Notes under the pieces: generated by a model
The model's database searches: none
Seen by the model: only the letters and a program-made list of their open reading frames with translations
Told to the model about the DNA's origin: nothing
Shown: piece by piece, positions 10,641-19,734 of the stretch
Numbering within the stretch: the first letter of the stretch is position 1
Layout: each line of letters starts with the position of its first letter
Position numbers and translations under genes: made by a program
From: Frigidibacter mobilis
GTDB lineage: Bacteria > Pseudomonadota > Alphaproteobacteria > Rhodobacterales > Rhodobacteraceae
Length of the DNA stretch: 64,000 nt
NCBI RefSeq assembly: GCF_001620265.1
Contig: NZ_CP012661.1
Location: 1,612,001-1,676,000, forward strand
Direction of reading: 5' to 3'

Positions 10641-11907
10641 CAGAGCTACGCCATGCCACGATCACCGTCGGCTTCATCCATCGCAAGGACCGCGCCGCGA
10701 TCACAGATCTGCGTCCCAGACTGACCGAGGCGCTGGCGGTACTGCCAGACGCCAGGTTTGAAGTGCTGCGTGACGGGGGGGACGCGAGGTCTCGGTCGGC
10801 ATCCGCGGGCGCGACAGCGCGGCCACCACGCAGGCAGCGATTGATCTGCTGGACGCGATGCGCGCCGAGCCGATGTTCGTGGCCCCCGGTTCGGACATGG
10901 CGGCGTTGCGGCCGGCCCTGTCCATCGTGCCGGACCGGGACCGGGCGCAGGATCTGGGGATCACCTCTGCAGATCTGGTGCAGACGGTGCGGCTGTCCAC
11001 GATGGGCGCATCGGATGCTGATTTGCCCAGCTTCCAGGACGGTTCGCGCAGGGTGCCGATCCGCGCCCGGCTGGCGCGGGAGGCGCGCGACGACATGGAC
11101 GCGATCAAGCGGCTGGCCGTGCCAGCATCCGGCGGTGGCACCATCCTTCTCGGCGCCGTCGCGCAGATTGAATCCACCCCACAGACCGCCAGCATCCGCC
11201 GCGAAAATCAGCTACGCCAGATCGAGATCGGCACCGACATGGCCCCCGGTTTTGCTCCAGGCGACGGTATTGCCTGGTTGGAGGCGTATGACGGCTTCCC
11301 CCCGGGTGTTGGCCTGTCCACGACCGGCGATTCAGAGAACCAGGGCGACACGTTTACGGCCTTTGGCACCGCGATGGGTGCGGGGATCACACTGGTCCTG
11401 ATTGTTCTGATCCTGTTATTCGGCAGTGTCTTTGCGCCGATCACGGTTCTGGCTGCACTGCCGCTGTCGATCTTGGGCGTCGGGCTGGCGCAATGGGGAT
11501 TTGGCTTTCCGCTATCGCTCCCGGTGGTGATAGGCATCTTGATGTTGATGGGGATCGCGACCAAGAATTCGATCATGCTGGTCGACGTCGCCCTCACGCA
11601 TGAGGCGGAGGGAATGGACCGCACGAAAGCCGCCATCGAAGCCGCTGTGCTGCGCGTCCGTCCCATCATTATGACCACCATTGCGATGTCGGCGGGCATG
11701 GTGCCCTCGGCGCTCGGCAAGGGCATGGGGGGCGAGTTCCGCGCTCCTCTTGCGATGGCGGTGATCGGCGGGCTTCTCACCTCGACCGCGCTGTCGCTGT
11801 TCGTGATCCCGGCGCTGCATTGCATCATGTCCGACGCGAGCGACAGAATCGGCGGCTTTCTGCGGCGGCGGCTTGGCCTGAATCAGGCCGAGGACGCCGC
11901 GGCCTGA
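10641..11907 (+). pseudogene. RND efflux permease, C-terminal part (after IS21; frameshift in a G7 run)
   Basis: It continues the permease of 6197-7983 in frame (SPAGLT then ELRHATITVGFIHRKDRAAI). The frame breaks at the seven-G run 10775-10781; the true frame resumes as REVSVGIRGRDSAATTQAAI and runs to a stop at 11907. The latter part has the second porter domain, helices with the motif VVIGILMLMGIATKNSIMLV and the final membrane segments (AVIGGLLTSTALSLFVIPAL). An eight-G or five-G run would restore the frame. Joined to the N-terminal part the protein would be about 1,020 residues, normal for the family. Confidence 0.9.
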
Positions 11908-11934
11908 AGCTCATGGCAGCGAACTATAACACCG

Positions 11935-12785
11935 TTACCTCGCAATCTCCCCCGCCAACACTGCCCGTCCATGCACTGCCAACGTCGCGGTAAACCGTGG
12001 GCATCCGAACTGCCTGATGACATCCAAGACACGAGCGCCATATGCAGCCTGCCCGATGGCTCGGCACAGATCTGACGCGTGGAACTGCCGGTTGGTGATC
12101 GGTGCAGCCTTGATCTGATCCAACAACTCTAGCTGGTTCGGATCGGGTAGACACTGTGACGCGGGAGCAGTTTTCGGGCGAGACATGGCACCCGGTGACG
12201 TCCGCCAGCGGCGCATGAAGCCGAGCAGGAACCCAACCTGACCTTCTCGTTTCCGCGGGCGCGGTTGAAGGCCACAAATCGCTCCCAGATCACCTGGATG
12301 TCGATGTTCCAGCAGGGCAGGGCGGCCTTCGCAGCTTTGATGATCTCTGCCCAACGGGTCTGGAACACGTTCGACGCGTCACTAATGTTGATCTGTCCCG
12401 TCAGTATAGTTTTGTTAAACTCTTCTCTGGATAGTGATGTGTCGCCTCCGTCTGACATGGACTCGTGGATCTCCCTCCTTCCCTCCGTCTCATCGAAGGC
12501 CGCGAAACGGAAAAGCCACGGGGCATATTTGCCGTTGGGCTTGTGGCGTTCCAGTTGAAGCTCCGAGGATTCCAGTTCGCTCAGCAAGACGCTCAGATAT
12601 TGGCGCGAGACGCTCATCTTCTGTGCCAGCGCCGAGAGGGTGAAGGCAGCGGTCCCGCGTGGCAGGCCGTTATAGCCTTCCTTCCAAGCGATCGCATCGA
12701 GGATGAGGGTGGCAAGCTTGTGTGCGGACACGGAAAGCTCGGTCTGCGTGATCCGCCGCAGGATCAGGCCGGTCGTGGGTTCCAT
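11935..12785 (-). pseudogene. Hypothetical winged-helix DNA-binding protein (frameshifted)
   Basis: The start at 12785 follows a perfect AGGAGG site. The N-terminal 180 residues include a helix-turn-helix segment (FTLSALAQKMSVSRQYLSVL). Beyond about 12240 the coding sense moves to another frame (GFLLGFMRRWRTSPGAMS) and runs to 11935; one base added to a GGG run joins them into a ~283-residue protein. I do not recognise the family. The fold and setting among plasmid-like genes would fit a regulator or a replication-associated protein, but nothing proves it. Confidence 0.6.
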
Positions 12786-13164
12786 CGTCGGGCCTCCTGT
12801 CAAGACCGACGCCATCTCTTGAGACAGCAAAGCTATTGCCAGCAAAGCGCTTGCTGGCTTGGGGTCAGACGGTGCGTCAGGCCCTCGCTCTCAAGGACAA
12901 GCCGGCGCGGGGTCAGGCTTTACGATCTGGCGTCGTTCGGTCGGTTGTCGGGTTACGGTCTTGGATGCTGGTTTCGGAGCATGTGCTTCATGATGCCGAG
13001 TCCCTTCTTGGTGAAGCTCGGATACAAAACAACACTTACGGTATCAAATAGATACTATTGAAGGGCACTGACTGGAGGTGCGCCGCAAAGCGAAAGGATG
13101 ACCTTGTTGAACGCGATAGCAATCCATCGGGCCGACACTCGGCCCACGTAGCCGGGACATGGCT
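12786..13164. other. Non-coding stretch with short inverted repeats
   Basis: About 380 bases without a convincing gene. It holds the palindrome GTATCAAATAGATAC at 13041-13055 and GATACAAAACAAC at 13021-13033, whose exact complement recurs at 13542-13554 on the other side of the next gene. The left part should carry the promoter of the gene at 11935-12785. Confidence 0.5.
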
Positions 13165-13440
13165 TCATTCGACGGCGCTGATGAAGCGCTCATAGTCTGC
13201 GCTCACCTCATGTGCTTCTGCAAACGCCCGGGCGCGCTCTTCGTCGAGGCAACGGAAGTAATCTTGCACCGTGGTGATGTAGGTCTCGAAATCGTGCCGG
13301 ATCAGCTCGGTATAAAGCTGCATGTGCTCTTCGGACTGCGGCAGGAATGGCCTGGGGGGGATGCAAGCGGCTGCGGGCCCGGTCTCGCCTGCAAGAAGGA
13401 TCGCCAACGCCAGGGTTCTACCGGTTACAGGCCAAGGCAA
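13165..13440 (-). CDS. Small exported hypothetical protein
   Basis: 91 residues from a TTG start at 13440 preceded by a GGAAGAGGGAGC ribosome site; no ATG is available. The first ~24 residues are a plausible signal peptide (TLALAILLAGETGPAAA), with a Cys just after it and another at about residue 63 (DYFRCLDEER). The mature part is helical and charged. It is not assigned to a named family; the regular codon use and peptide features argue it is real. Confidence 0.65.
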   Translation of the reverse strand: MPWPVTGRTLALAILLAGETGPAAACIPPRPFLPQSEEHMQLYTELIRHDFETYITTVQDYFRCLDEERARAFAEAHEVSADYERFISAVE

Positions 13441-13623
13441 GCTCCCTCTTCCGCCTTTGATTTGATGATGTCGTCGGGCATCACCGTTATCGGAGCAAGG
13501 TGATCTTCGTCAACCTATTTTATTGTCTTGCTATCGTACATGTTGTTTTGTATCACACCGAGGTGTTTCGATCCCGCGGGACTGATGCTGCATCTCAGGC
13601 GGGAAGGGACCCAAGGGGAGGCC

Positions 13624-13980
13624 ATGATAGAAGAAGCACCGAATGTGGTTACAGAAGAAGGGCTGCGCAGCCTCCTCGCCGATGGCTACCTCATCGAGGT
13701 GGTCTGCAGGGAGGCGGCCGAGAGGCGCCACAACAGCTGGTATGGGATCTGGGTCGTCCGCGCCGTCGCAGAGGACGGGCGTGACGACAAGATGCTCGTC
13801 ACCAGCCGCAGCTACCTCAAGGTCCGCGAATTCAGGACCATCGTCGGACTTGTCAGCTTCCTGGCGGACATGGGCTGCAAGACCGCAAGCATTCCGCTCG
13901 AAGACGGTGGGCGCGAACGTCATGCCGCGCCGGGACGGCCGGGCGCAATCAACGGCCCGGTTGTGGCCAAGGACAGCTGA
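13624..13980 (+). CDS. Hypothetical protein, plasmid-type
   Basis: 118 residues from ATG 13624, which has a strong AAGGGGAGG site; the open frame extends upstream to 13528 but without a ribosome site. The sequence is mixed alpha/beta (SWYGIWVVRAVAEDGRDDKM, LKVREFRTIVGLVSFLADMG) with no signal peptide or membrane helix. I recall similar proteins from plasmids and islands of Rhodobacterales without a known function. The next frame (13922-14281) overlaps its end. Confidence 0.65.
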   Translation: MIEEAPNVVTEEGLRSLLADGYLIEVVCREAAERRHNSWYGIWVVRAVAEDGRDDKMLVTSRSYLKVREFRTIVGLVSFLADMGCKTASIPLEDGGRERHAAPGRPGAINGPVVAKDS

Positions 13981-14281
13981 CCGCGCTTTCGCGCTCATCG
14001 TGCTCCTCGGCACCGGCGTATGTTCAGCGCCCCTGGCCGTAGAAGCAGTTTCGGAGGCCGGCGGTTTCATCTTCTCGGTTGGCCCGGACGGCCAGCTGAT
14101 CTCCGTCTCGCTTCTGGCGCAGCTTGGAGACCCGAACTCCGCCACCAACATCGGCGCGCTCGTGCCGTTCTTTGTGATGGTGTTCCTGGCTAAGGGGTTC
14201 GTCGCGGCCACGCCCCTCATCGTGCGGGGAATCTCATGGTGGCCTCGGCACCTGCGATCATCAGTGGGTCCGCAGGGGTGA
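13922..14281 (+). CDS. Possible small membrane protein
   Basis: A 119-residue frame from ATG 13922, overlapping the preceding gene by 59 bases in another frame. It has two hydrophobic segments (FALIVLLGTGVCSAPLAV and LVPFFVMVFLAKGFVAATPL). The overlap and weak ribosome site lower confidence; a start closer to 13980 is possible. Function unknown. Confidence 0.45.
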   Translation: MPRRDGRAQSTARLWPRTADRAFALIVLLGTGVCSAPLAVEAVSEAGGFIFSVGPDGQLISVSLLAQLGDPNSATNIGALVPFFVMVFLAKGFVAATPLIVRGISWWPRHLRSSVGPQG

Positions 14282-14553
14282 TGCGGGGGCTGGTGAACAC
14301 CTCAGGCGTGCAGGGTAGGCGAGGATCGGGGCGCTGACGACTGGAGAGTCGTGCGGTGCAGGCGCCTGCTGCCGTGCGGAGTGCTGCGGCGACGGCAAGT
14401 GCTCAGGTGGTCAGGATTGCGGAGAGGGCGAAAAGGCTGGGGCGGTGAGGGTCGATGCCCTAATCGTTCTACGTTAATCGCAGGCGACCTAAGCGCTCCA
14501 ACTGCTGTTCTTCCCTATTAGCTTTCGGCAGATCGAGAGACCCGCCCGGACGG
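14282..14553. other. Non-coding stretch, nothing recognised
   Basis: About 270 bases between the small membrane frame and the terminator hairpin of the SDR gene. No ORF with coding character and no recognisable RNA gene were found. Confidence 0.5.
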
Positions 14554-14586
14554 GCGGCCTACCACCATCAGAGGTGGGTAGGCCGC
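14554..14586 (-). terminator. Hairpin downstream of SDR gene
   Basis: GCGGCCTACC-ACC pairs with GGTGGGTAGGCCGC across a six-base loop, with a single bulge. It begins 11 bases past the SDR stop. There is no long T run, so termination is likely but not certain. Confidence 0.6.
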
Positions 14587-14596
14587 AAGTCCCCTA

Positions 14597-15328
14597 TCAC
14601 CACGCAGTCTCGCCGTCTGGCTCAACAAATCGGCCCGACGCCGCGTCCGCGCCAAGGAGCGCGTATTCCACGGGCAGTTTTGCACCTTGCGCGGGCGTCA
14701 TGAAGCCGCCTCCTCCAGTCAGATCGGTCTGCACATAGCCCGGGCTGACCGAATTCACGGCAATCTTCGTGCCGCGGAGCTCAGCCGCCAGTTGCACGGT
14801 CAGCATGTTCAACGCGGTCTTGGACGCGTTGTAGCCGATCAGCCGCGCAGAGTAATAAGGCGATGACGGGTCACTGTTGACGGCCAGCGAACCAAGCGAG
14901 CTGGACAGGTTGACAATTCTTGCCGCATCGGCCCGCTGCAAGAGCGGCAGCATCGCCTGTGTGACGGCCAGTGCACCGAAGAAGTTCGTCTCAAAGATGC
15001 GGCGCACGGCGTCGACCGAAGCCTTGCCGGGCGGTCCGTCCTCGGGGTCGACAATACCGGCGTTGTTGACCAGGATGTCCAGCCGGGCTTGCCCTGCGGC
15101 GATGACCTTTGCGGCGGCGTCAATGCTGTTGGGTTCGGTCACATCAAGCCTGATGGCCTGCACATTCAGCCCCTGGGCGGCAAGTTCGGCGGCTGCGGCG
15201 CTGCCGCGGCCCGGATCGCGGGCACCAATGAACACAGTCGCGCCGGTCTGTGCAATTTGCCGGGCGATCTCAAATCCTATGCCCTTGTTGGCGCCGGTAA
15301 CGAGGGCAACTGGGGTGATCTGCGTCAT
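14597..15328 (-). CDS. Short-chain dehydrogenase/reductase
   Basis: 243 residues from ATG 15328, which follows AAAGGAGC; an upstream in-frame extension lacks a site. The Rossmann glycine motif (VTGANKGIGFEIA), the NNAG motif (ILVNNAGIVD), the catalytic Ser (NLSSSLGS) and the YNASK motif (Tyr and Lys of the active site) are all present. It should be an NADPH-dependent carbonyl reductase of the YkvO/carbonyl-reductase type; substrate unknown. It is divergent from a TetR gene with a palindrome between them, so it is the probable target of that repressor. Confidence 0.92.
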   Translation of the reverse strand: MTQITPVALVTGANKGIGFEIARQIAQTGATVFIGARDPGRGSAAAAELAAQGLNVQAIRLDVTEPNSIDAAAKVIAAGQARLDILVNNAGIVDPEDGPPGKASVDAVRRIFETNFFGALAVTQAMLPLLQRADAARIVNLSSSLGSLAVNSDPSSPYYSARLIGYNASKTALNMLTVQLAAELRGTKIAVNSVSPGYVQTDLTGGGGFMTPAQGAKLPVEYALLGADAASGRFVEPDGETAW

Positions 15329-15373
15329 CTTTGCTCCTTTGAAATGCTGGGACATGACACGGGGCAAATGATA

Positions 15374-15387
15374 TGAAGAATTCTTCA
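15374..15387. promoter_or_regulatory. Perfect palindrome, candidate TetR operator
   Basis: TGAAGAATTCTTCA is a perfect 14-base palindrome (flanked by ATA and ATAT) in the 75-base gap between the divergent SDR and TetR genes. Size, symmetry and position suit a TetR-family operator controlling both genes. Confidence 0.6.
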
Positions 15388-15403
15388 GATATGGGATTCG
15401 CAT

Positions 15404-16096
15404 ATGGCTTCGGACACGCCAAGTCACCTAACCGCAAGGAAAAAGCCGCGTCAGGCCCGTGCAGCCTTCACTGTGGATGCGATATTCGAGGCGACGATTC
15501 AGGTTTTGGTGGCCGAAGGGCCAGACCGTCTGACGACCACGCGCGTGGCAGAACGGGCCGGGGTTTCGGTTGGCACGCTCTATCAGTATTTCCCGCATAA
15601 ACAGGCGCTGTTCTATGCGCTGAACGAACGATACCTCGTGAACCTTGCCACGCGGATCGAGGCCGTTTGTGAGGCCCGGAAAGGCGCACCCATGGCCGAG
15701 ATGGTTGAAAGCCTGATCGCGACCTATTGGGCGGCGAAGATGGAGCGGCCAGAGGTGACGCGCGCACTGTATCGGTCGGTGGTTGAGCTGGACAATGAAG
15801 CGCTGATCCGGACCTTTGCGCAACGGGTCGATGCTGCGACACAAGCCATGCTTGCATCAGCGCAAGATGCGACTTTTGCGGAACTGGCGACCGTCAATCT
15901 GACGCTGCTCACGTCCGTTTTCGGAGCCGTGCGCAGCGTCTTTGAGCGTAATCTTCCCACACGTGACGCCCGCGCCGTGCAGGATCAACTGGTTCTGATG
16001 TGCGTGACTTATCTTTCGGCAGTGAACTGTGCCGGGAAGACGCCACGCGCTGGCGAGCGGCAAGACATAGTTGCGCTGCGGCAGCCCGAACCATGA
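15404..16096 (+). CDS. TetR/AcrR-family transcriptional repressor
   Basis: 230 residues. The N-terminal HTH (about 25-70) reads TRVAERAGVSVGTLYQYFP, diagnostic of TetR. The C-terminal helical ligand-binding domain is of the usual length. It is transcribed away from the SDR gene at 14597-15328. The palindrome at 15374-15387 lies 16 bases before its start, consistent with autoregulation and local control of the reductase. The inducer is unknown. Confidence 0.93.
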   Translation: MASDTPSHLTARKKPRQARAAFTVDAIFEATIQVLVAEGPDRLTTTRVAERAGVSVGTLYQYFPHKQALFYALNERYLVNLATRIEAVCEARKGAPMAEMVESLIATYWAAKMERPEVTRALYRSVVELDNEALIRTFAQRVDAATQAMLASAQDATFAELATVNLTLLTSVFGAVRSVFERNLPTRDARAVQDQLVLMCVTYLSAVNCAGKTPRAGERQDIVALRQPEP

Positions 16097-16105
16097 CCTT
16101 CGGCC

Positions 16106-16434
16106 TCACGATGATTCCGGGTGCGGGATCGTGTAGAGCGGCCCGGCACCCCAGCCCGGCGGCAGGTCAAGGTCGCGCTGGCCCCAGAGGGTCAGGAGAC
16201 CGGCCCTGTAGGGCTCACTTGCCATCAAAACATCACTGACCCTGCGAAGCGCGAGCATCAGCGCCTGCACCCCGTCCTCTCCGCAGACCTTACCGTGTCT
16301 TCGTGGCCCGGCCAGACAATCTGCCAGTGACAGACAAACTCACCCGTTGATGCCTTGACGGGCTGAGCGAGCCGGGCGCTGATCTTTCCATTGGGAAGGT
16401 CGGAAACACGTTCGATGAAGACGGTTGTTGCCAT
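16106..16434 (-). pseudogene. Small conserved-type protein, one-base frameshift
   Basis: Starts at ATG 16434 after GAGGAAG and encodes VFIERVSDLPNGKISARL and a conserved-looking core. Sense then moves to another frame near 16290 (DGVQALMLALRRVSDVLMA, then LTLWGQRDLDLPPGW) and ends at TGA 16106-16108. Joined length is about 108 residues. I do not have a firm family name for it. It lies 10 bases behind the Rrf2 gene and is probably co-transcribed with it. Confidence 0.6.
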
Positions 16435-16444
16435 CGGGGCTTCC

Positions 16445-16921
16445 TCAAATCTTGCAAGACCCACTGATGTCGGACCGCATGACCGCTTGCCGCTCATGCA
16501 CGGACGGGGATGCGGCGCTTGAGGGCATCAGCGTATCCAGTGTGACTTCACCAAATCTTAGAATGAACAGCGCTTCGGCTTGCGCCATGGTGTCCGAAAG
16601 CGCCCTATTCACGCGCTTTTGCACCTGACAGTCGGGATGCTCGCTCCGATTGCCAATCGCAAACAGGGTCGGTCGCCCGAGGGCTTGATACACGTCGAGC
16701 AGGGTGATCTGATCGAGGGGCCGGGCGAGTTGCCAGCCACCGCCATGGCCTTTGCCCGAGGTGACATGACCGTCCTCACGCAGACCCGCCATCGTCCTGC
16801 GAAACACCGCCGGGTTCGTACCCATGCTTTTGGCCAGCACCTCCGAGGTCAGGGGCGCATTGGTCTGCCCCATATGCAGCAGCACGTGAAGCACGTCCGA
16901 CAGTCTTGTGTCCCTGTTCAT
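16445..16921 (-). CDS. Rrf2-family transcriptional regulator
   Basis: 158 residues. The N-terminal winged helix (LTSEVLAKSMGTNPAVFRR, then GKGHGGGWQLARPLDQITLL) is diagnostic of Rrf2. Only single cysteines are visible (HPDCQVQ and GSCKI), not the three-Cys cluster of iron-sulphur IscR/NsrR, so it is closer to the YwnA-type repressors. It is divergent from an MFS exporter at 17050 and a palindrome lies between them, making the exporter its likely target. Confidence 0.88.
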   Translation of the reverse strand: MNRDTRLSDVLHVLLHMGQTNAPLTSEVLAKSMGTNPAVFRRTMAGLREDGHVTSGKGHGGGWQLARPLDQITLLDVYQALGRPTLFAIGNRSEHPDCQVQKRVNRALSDTMAQAEALFILRFGEVTLDTLMPSSAASPSVHERQAVMRSDISGSCKI

Positions 16922-17014
16922 CCTGCGACCACTCCCCTAGCCCTGCGCATCCTGCTGCTCCGGTCCGCCGAGAATTTCACGTATCAGTCATTGATGCATG
17001 AAACGCCTCCTCTT

Positions 17015-17035
17015 ATGTATCTTCATCTGATACAT
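17015..17035. promoter_or_regulatory. Inverted repeat, candidate Rrf2 operator
   Basis: ATGTATC and GATACAT flank a 7-base spacer, 14 bases before the MFS start codon. A related but weaker GTATCA/TGATGC pair lies just upstream. Position next to the exporter ribosome site fits repression. Confidence 0.5.
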
Positions 17036-17049
17036 CAGAGGAAGCTTCC

Positions 17050-18636
17050 ATGTCCAGCCCAGACACCCCCCTCCGGTCCGAACGATCCGATACCCGAAAC
17101 GGCGACCAGACCGTTCTCGATCCGGCGCAACGGCGCAGCATTCTGATCACGGTTTGCATCGCGCTGATGGCCGTGATCGCGGCGGTGACCGGCCTCAACG
17201 TGGCGCAACCCCATCTTGCGCTCGATCTGGGCGCCTCGCAAAGCCAGGTGCTGTGGATGATCAACATCTATACGATCAGCCTTGCCGCGCTATTGCTGCC
17301 ACTCGGGGCCGTGGGTGACCGCTGGGGCCGAAAGCCGGTCCTGCTGACCGGGCTTGGAATCTTCGGACTGGCCAATGTCGCATCCGGCCTCGCCACAAGC
17401 ACCGGGATCATGCTGGGTGCCCGGTTCCTCAGCGGGCTCGGCGCCGCGATGATCATGCCGGTGACACTTTCGGTCATTACATCGGTCTTTCCGGATGATG
17501 AACGCTCGAAAGCCATCGGCGTCTGGACAGGCGTGGCCGGTGCCGGCGGTATCCTTGGCATGTTCCTGTCGGCCGTGCTGGTCGATTTCCTGACGTGGCG
17601 CTGGCTTTTTGCGCTTCCTGTGGTGCTGGTCGTGGTTGCTGCCGCGATGGCACTGCGCAATGTGCCGAATGCGCGTCAGATCTCGCGGCTCCGGTTCGAC
17701 ACGATCGGCTCGATCCTGTCGCTGCTCGCGATCATGGGGGCCAGCTTTGCGCTTCATGAAGGCCCGGCGCTTGGCTGGATGGCACCCGAAACGCTTGTCG
17801 GTCTGGGTTTCGGCCTGGGTGCCTTGGTCGCGTTCGTCGTCTGGGAACTGCGCCAGGACGCGCCGCTGCTGGATATCCGCCTTTTCCGAAAGCGCAGCCT
17901 TTCCAGCGGGTCGATCTCGCTGCTGACCTGGTTCGGCGTTCAGGCGGGCGTGTTCATTGTCCTCTATCCCTACTTCCAGACGGTTCTCGGCTGGTCGGGT
18001 CTTCTTGCCACGCTGGGCCTGATGCCCATGGCTTTGCTGATGATGGTGTTCTCGGGCGTAGCACCGCGGCTGGCCGCGCAGATTGGTCCCAAGGCGACCA
18101 TCGCCAGTGGTGTGATGCTGGGCGGCGGCGGGCTGGCGCTGATGGCACGACTGGTCTCTGTCGATGGCGGCTACCTGTCGGTGCTGCCGGGGATGGCCAC
18201 GATGGGCATCGGCATGGGGCTGGCCATGACCCCTTCGACCGAGGCGATCACGTCCTCGCTGCCCAGTGAGCAGCAAGGCGTGGCGTCGGCCCTGAACGAC
18301 GTGACGCGCGAGCTTGGCACCTCACTTGGCGTGGCCCTGCTTGGGGCCGTGTTTGCGGCGGGCTATGGCAGTGCCATTGCGCCGCGCCTGTCGGCATTCC
18401 CCGAGGATGCGGCCGCCGCGACAGCCCAGAACATCGCGAATGCGCTGGTTATTTCCGATCAGGGACTTCCCTATGGCGACGCGCTTTACAGGACGGCGCA
18501 AGAGGCCTTCGTGCAGGGATGGCAGCAAGCGATGTGGGCCGGTGTTGCCGTGATGGCACTCCTGTTCCTGTTCGTGGCCCTGCGGGGTCCGGCACGTCCC
18601 GCCCGGATCGGTCCGGCCGCTGACGCGGGCCAATGA
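17050..18636 (+). CDS. MFS drug exporter, DHA2 (EmrB/QacA-like) family
   Basis: 528 residues with about 14 membrane helices, the DHA2 hallmark. Motif A is GDRWGRKPVLLTGL after helix 2, and GARFLSGLGAAMIMPVTLS is the motif B region. A GAGGAAGC ribosome site precedes ATG 17050. It likely exports small toxic compounds by proton antiport across the inner membrane. It shares a promoter region with the Rrf2 gene, and is followed closely by a tiny frame and a methyltransferase, possibly one operon. Confidence 0.93.
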   Translation: MSSPDTPLRSERSDTRNGDQTVLDPAQRRSILITVCIALMAVIAAVTGLNVAQPHLALDLGASQSQVLWMINIYTISLAALLLPLGAVGDRWGRKPVLLTGLGIFGLANVASGLATSTGIMLGARFLSGLGAAMIMPVTLSVITSVFPDDERSKAIGVWTGVAGAGGILGMFLSAVLVDFLTWRWLFALPVVLVVVAAAMALRNVPNARQISRLRFDTIGSILSLLAIMGASFALHEGPALGWMAPETLVGLGFGLGALVAFVVWELRQDAPLLDIRLFRKRSLSSGSISLLTWFGVQAGVFIVLYPYFQTVLGWSGLLATLGLMPMALLMMVFSGVAPRLAAQIGPKATIASGVMLGGGGLALMARLVSVDGGYLSVLPGMATMGIGMGLAMTPSTEAITSSLPSEQQGVASALNDVTRELGTSLGVALLGAVFAAGYGSAIAPRLSAFPEDAAAATAQNIANALVISDQGLPYGDALYRTAQEAFVQGWQQAMWAGVAVMALLFLFVALRGPARPARIGPAADAGQ

Positions 18637-18637
18637 G

Positions 18638-18778
18638 ATGCAGGTGATCCGCGTGTCAACGGCTATTGCCGCAAGGGATGTCACCCACATCGCCCGCGTC
18701 GCCGCCCCGATCTGTCAGAGCGGCACCAAGGTAAACCCGACGGTCCAGGAGTCGCTTGGCGCAGAGGTCAGGGAATGA
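18638..18778 (+). CDS. Possible 46-residue peptide between exporter and methyltransferase
   Basis: ATG 18638 lies directly after the exporter stop and the frame ends in TGA overlapping the ATG of the next gene (ATGA). This neat coupling at both ends suggests a translated leader or linking peptide. There is no recognisable domain; it could be a remnant of a larger gene. Confidence 0.3.
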   Translation: MQVIRVSTAIAARDVTHIARVAAPICQSGTKVNPTVQESLGAEVRE

Positions 18779-19455
18779 ACAACAATCTTACTCCCTTCAG
18801 TAAACCGGCCAACGTGTCATCCTATACGCGGGACACACCCAGAAAGGTGCCGGGACTGTCAGACCTGCATCGGATGACGATGTTATTGCTTCGTGAGCGC
18901 GCGCCGAAAGACGCTCATCTCCTCGTCGTCGGGGCGGGGGGCGGGCTTGAGCTGAAGGTCATGGCAGAGAGGCAACGCGACTGGCGGTTCACAGGTGTCG
19001 ATCCGTCGCCCGCCATGCTGGGCATCGCGCGCCAGACGACGGCGCCACATGCTTCCCGGATCGCGCTCTTGGAAGGCACTGTAGATCACGCGCCCCTTGA
19101 ACCGTTTGACGGCGCAACCTGTCTGCTCACCCTGCATTTCCTCGGGCGGAGGGAGCGGCTGCACGTGCTGACGCAAATCCGACGCCGCCTGAAACCAGGC
19201 AGCGGGCTGGTCGTCGCCCATCACACCGCGATCGGCGATCACCCAGTGGTCTGGCTGGAACGCTCGGTCCGTTTCGCCGAGCGGACAGATGCGCCGGCGC
19301 AGAGCGCCGCTGGCTCGGCAAAGATAATGTCGGAGCGGCTGTCGCTGTTTTCCCCGGCCGAAGAAGAGGCGCTGCTGCTGGAGGCGGGTTTCGCCCGCCC
19401 GACATTGTTCTATGCCGCACTCTCTTTTCGCGGATGGGTCGCGACCACCCTCTAA
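18775..19455 (+). CDS. Class I SAM-dependent methyltransferase
   Basis: 226 residues. The SAM-binding motif I is LLVVGAGGGLELKVMAE (about residues 48-64), followed by the acidic loop FTGVDPSPAMLGIARQ and motif post-I/II (DGATCLLTLHFL). It methylates an unidentified small substrate. Its start overlaps the preceding tiny frame and it lies downstream of an exporter, so a detoxification or modification role is possible but unproven. Confidence 0.9.
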   Translation: MNNNLTPFSKPANVSSYTRDTPRKVPGLSDLHRMTMLLLRERAPKDAHLLVVGAGGGLELKVMAERQRDWRFTGVDPSPAMLGIARQTTAPHASRIALLEGTVDHAPLEPFDGATCLLTLHFLGRRERLHVLTQIRRRLKPGSGLVVAHHTAIGDHPVVWLERSVRFAERTDAPAQSAAGSAKIMSERLSLFSPAEEEALLLEAGFARPTLFYAALSFRGWVATTL

Positions 19456-19478
19456 CGTATTGATCTTTAGATCAGAAA

Positions 19479-19733
19479 ATGACTTCGACACCCGTGACGA
19501 TCAAACTCTATAACTTTCCCTTCGGACCCTATCCTCAAAGGCTCAACATATGCCTGGGTGAGAAAAAGCCGGACAATCTCGAAACGATCATCTTTGATGA
19601 GCCGGACAAGCAGGCCGGTGTTCCTCCGCCAGAAATCAAGGCCCTTACGGTAACCGGCTCGATGCCTGTTCTTGTGGATGAAGATGGCACCATCATCGGC
19701 CAATCGCTGGCGATCCTCGAATATCTTCGGTGA
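19479..19733 (+). pseudogene. Glutathione S-transferase N-terminal fragment
   Basis: 84 residues covering only the thioredoxin-like N-terminal domain of a GST (KLYNFPFGPYPQRLNICLGE, then the glutathione-site segments SMPVLVDEDGTIIGQSLAIL). The protein stops at EYLR where the helical C-terminal domain should start. The DNA from about 19735 belongs to a truncated gene on the opposite strand, so this is a recombination junction rather than a simple stop mutation. Confidence 0.8.
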
Positions 19734-19734
19734 T

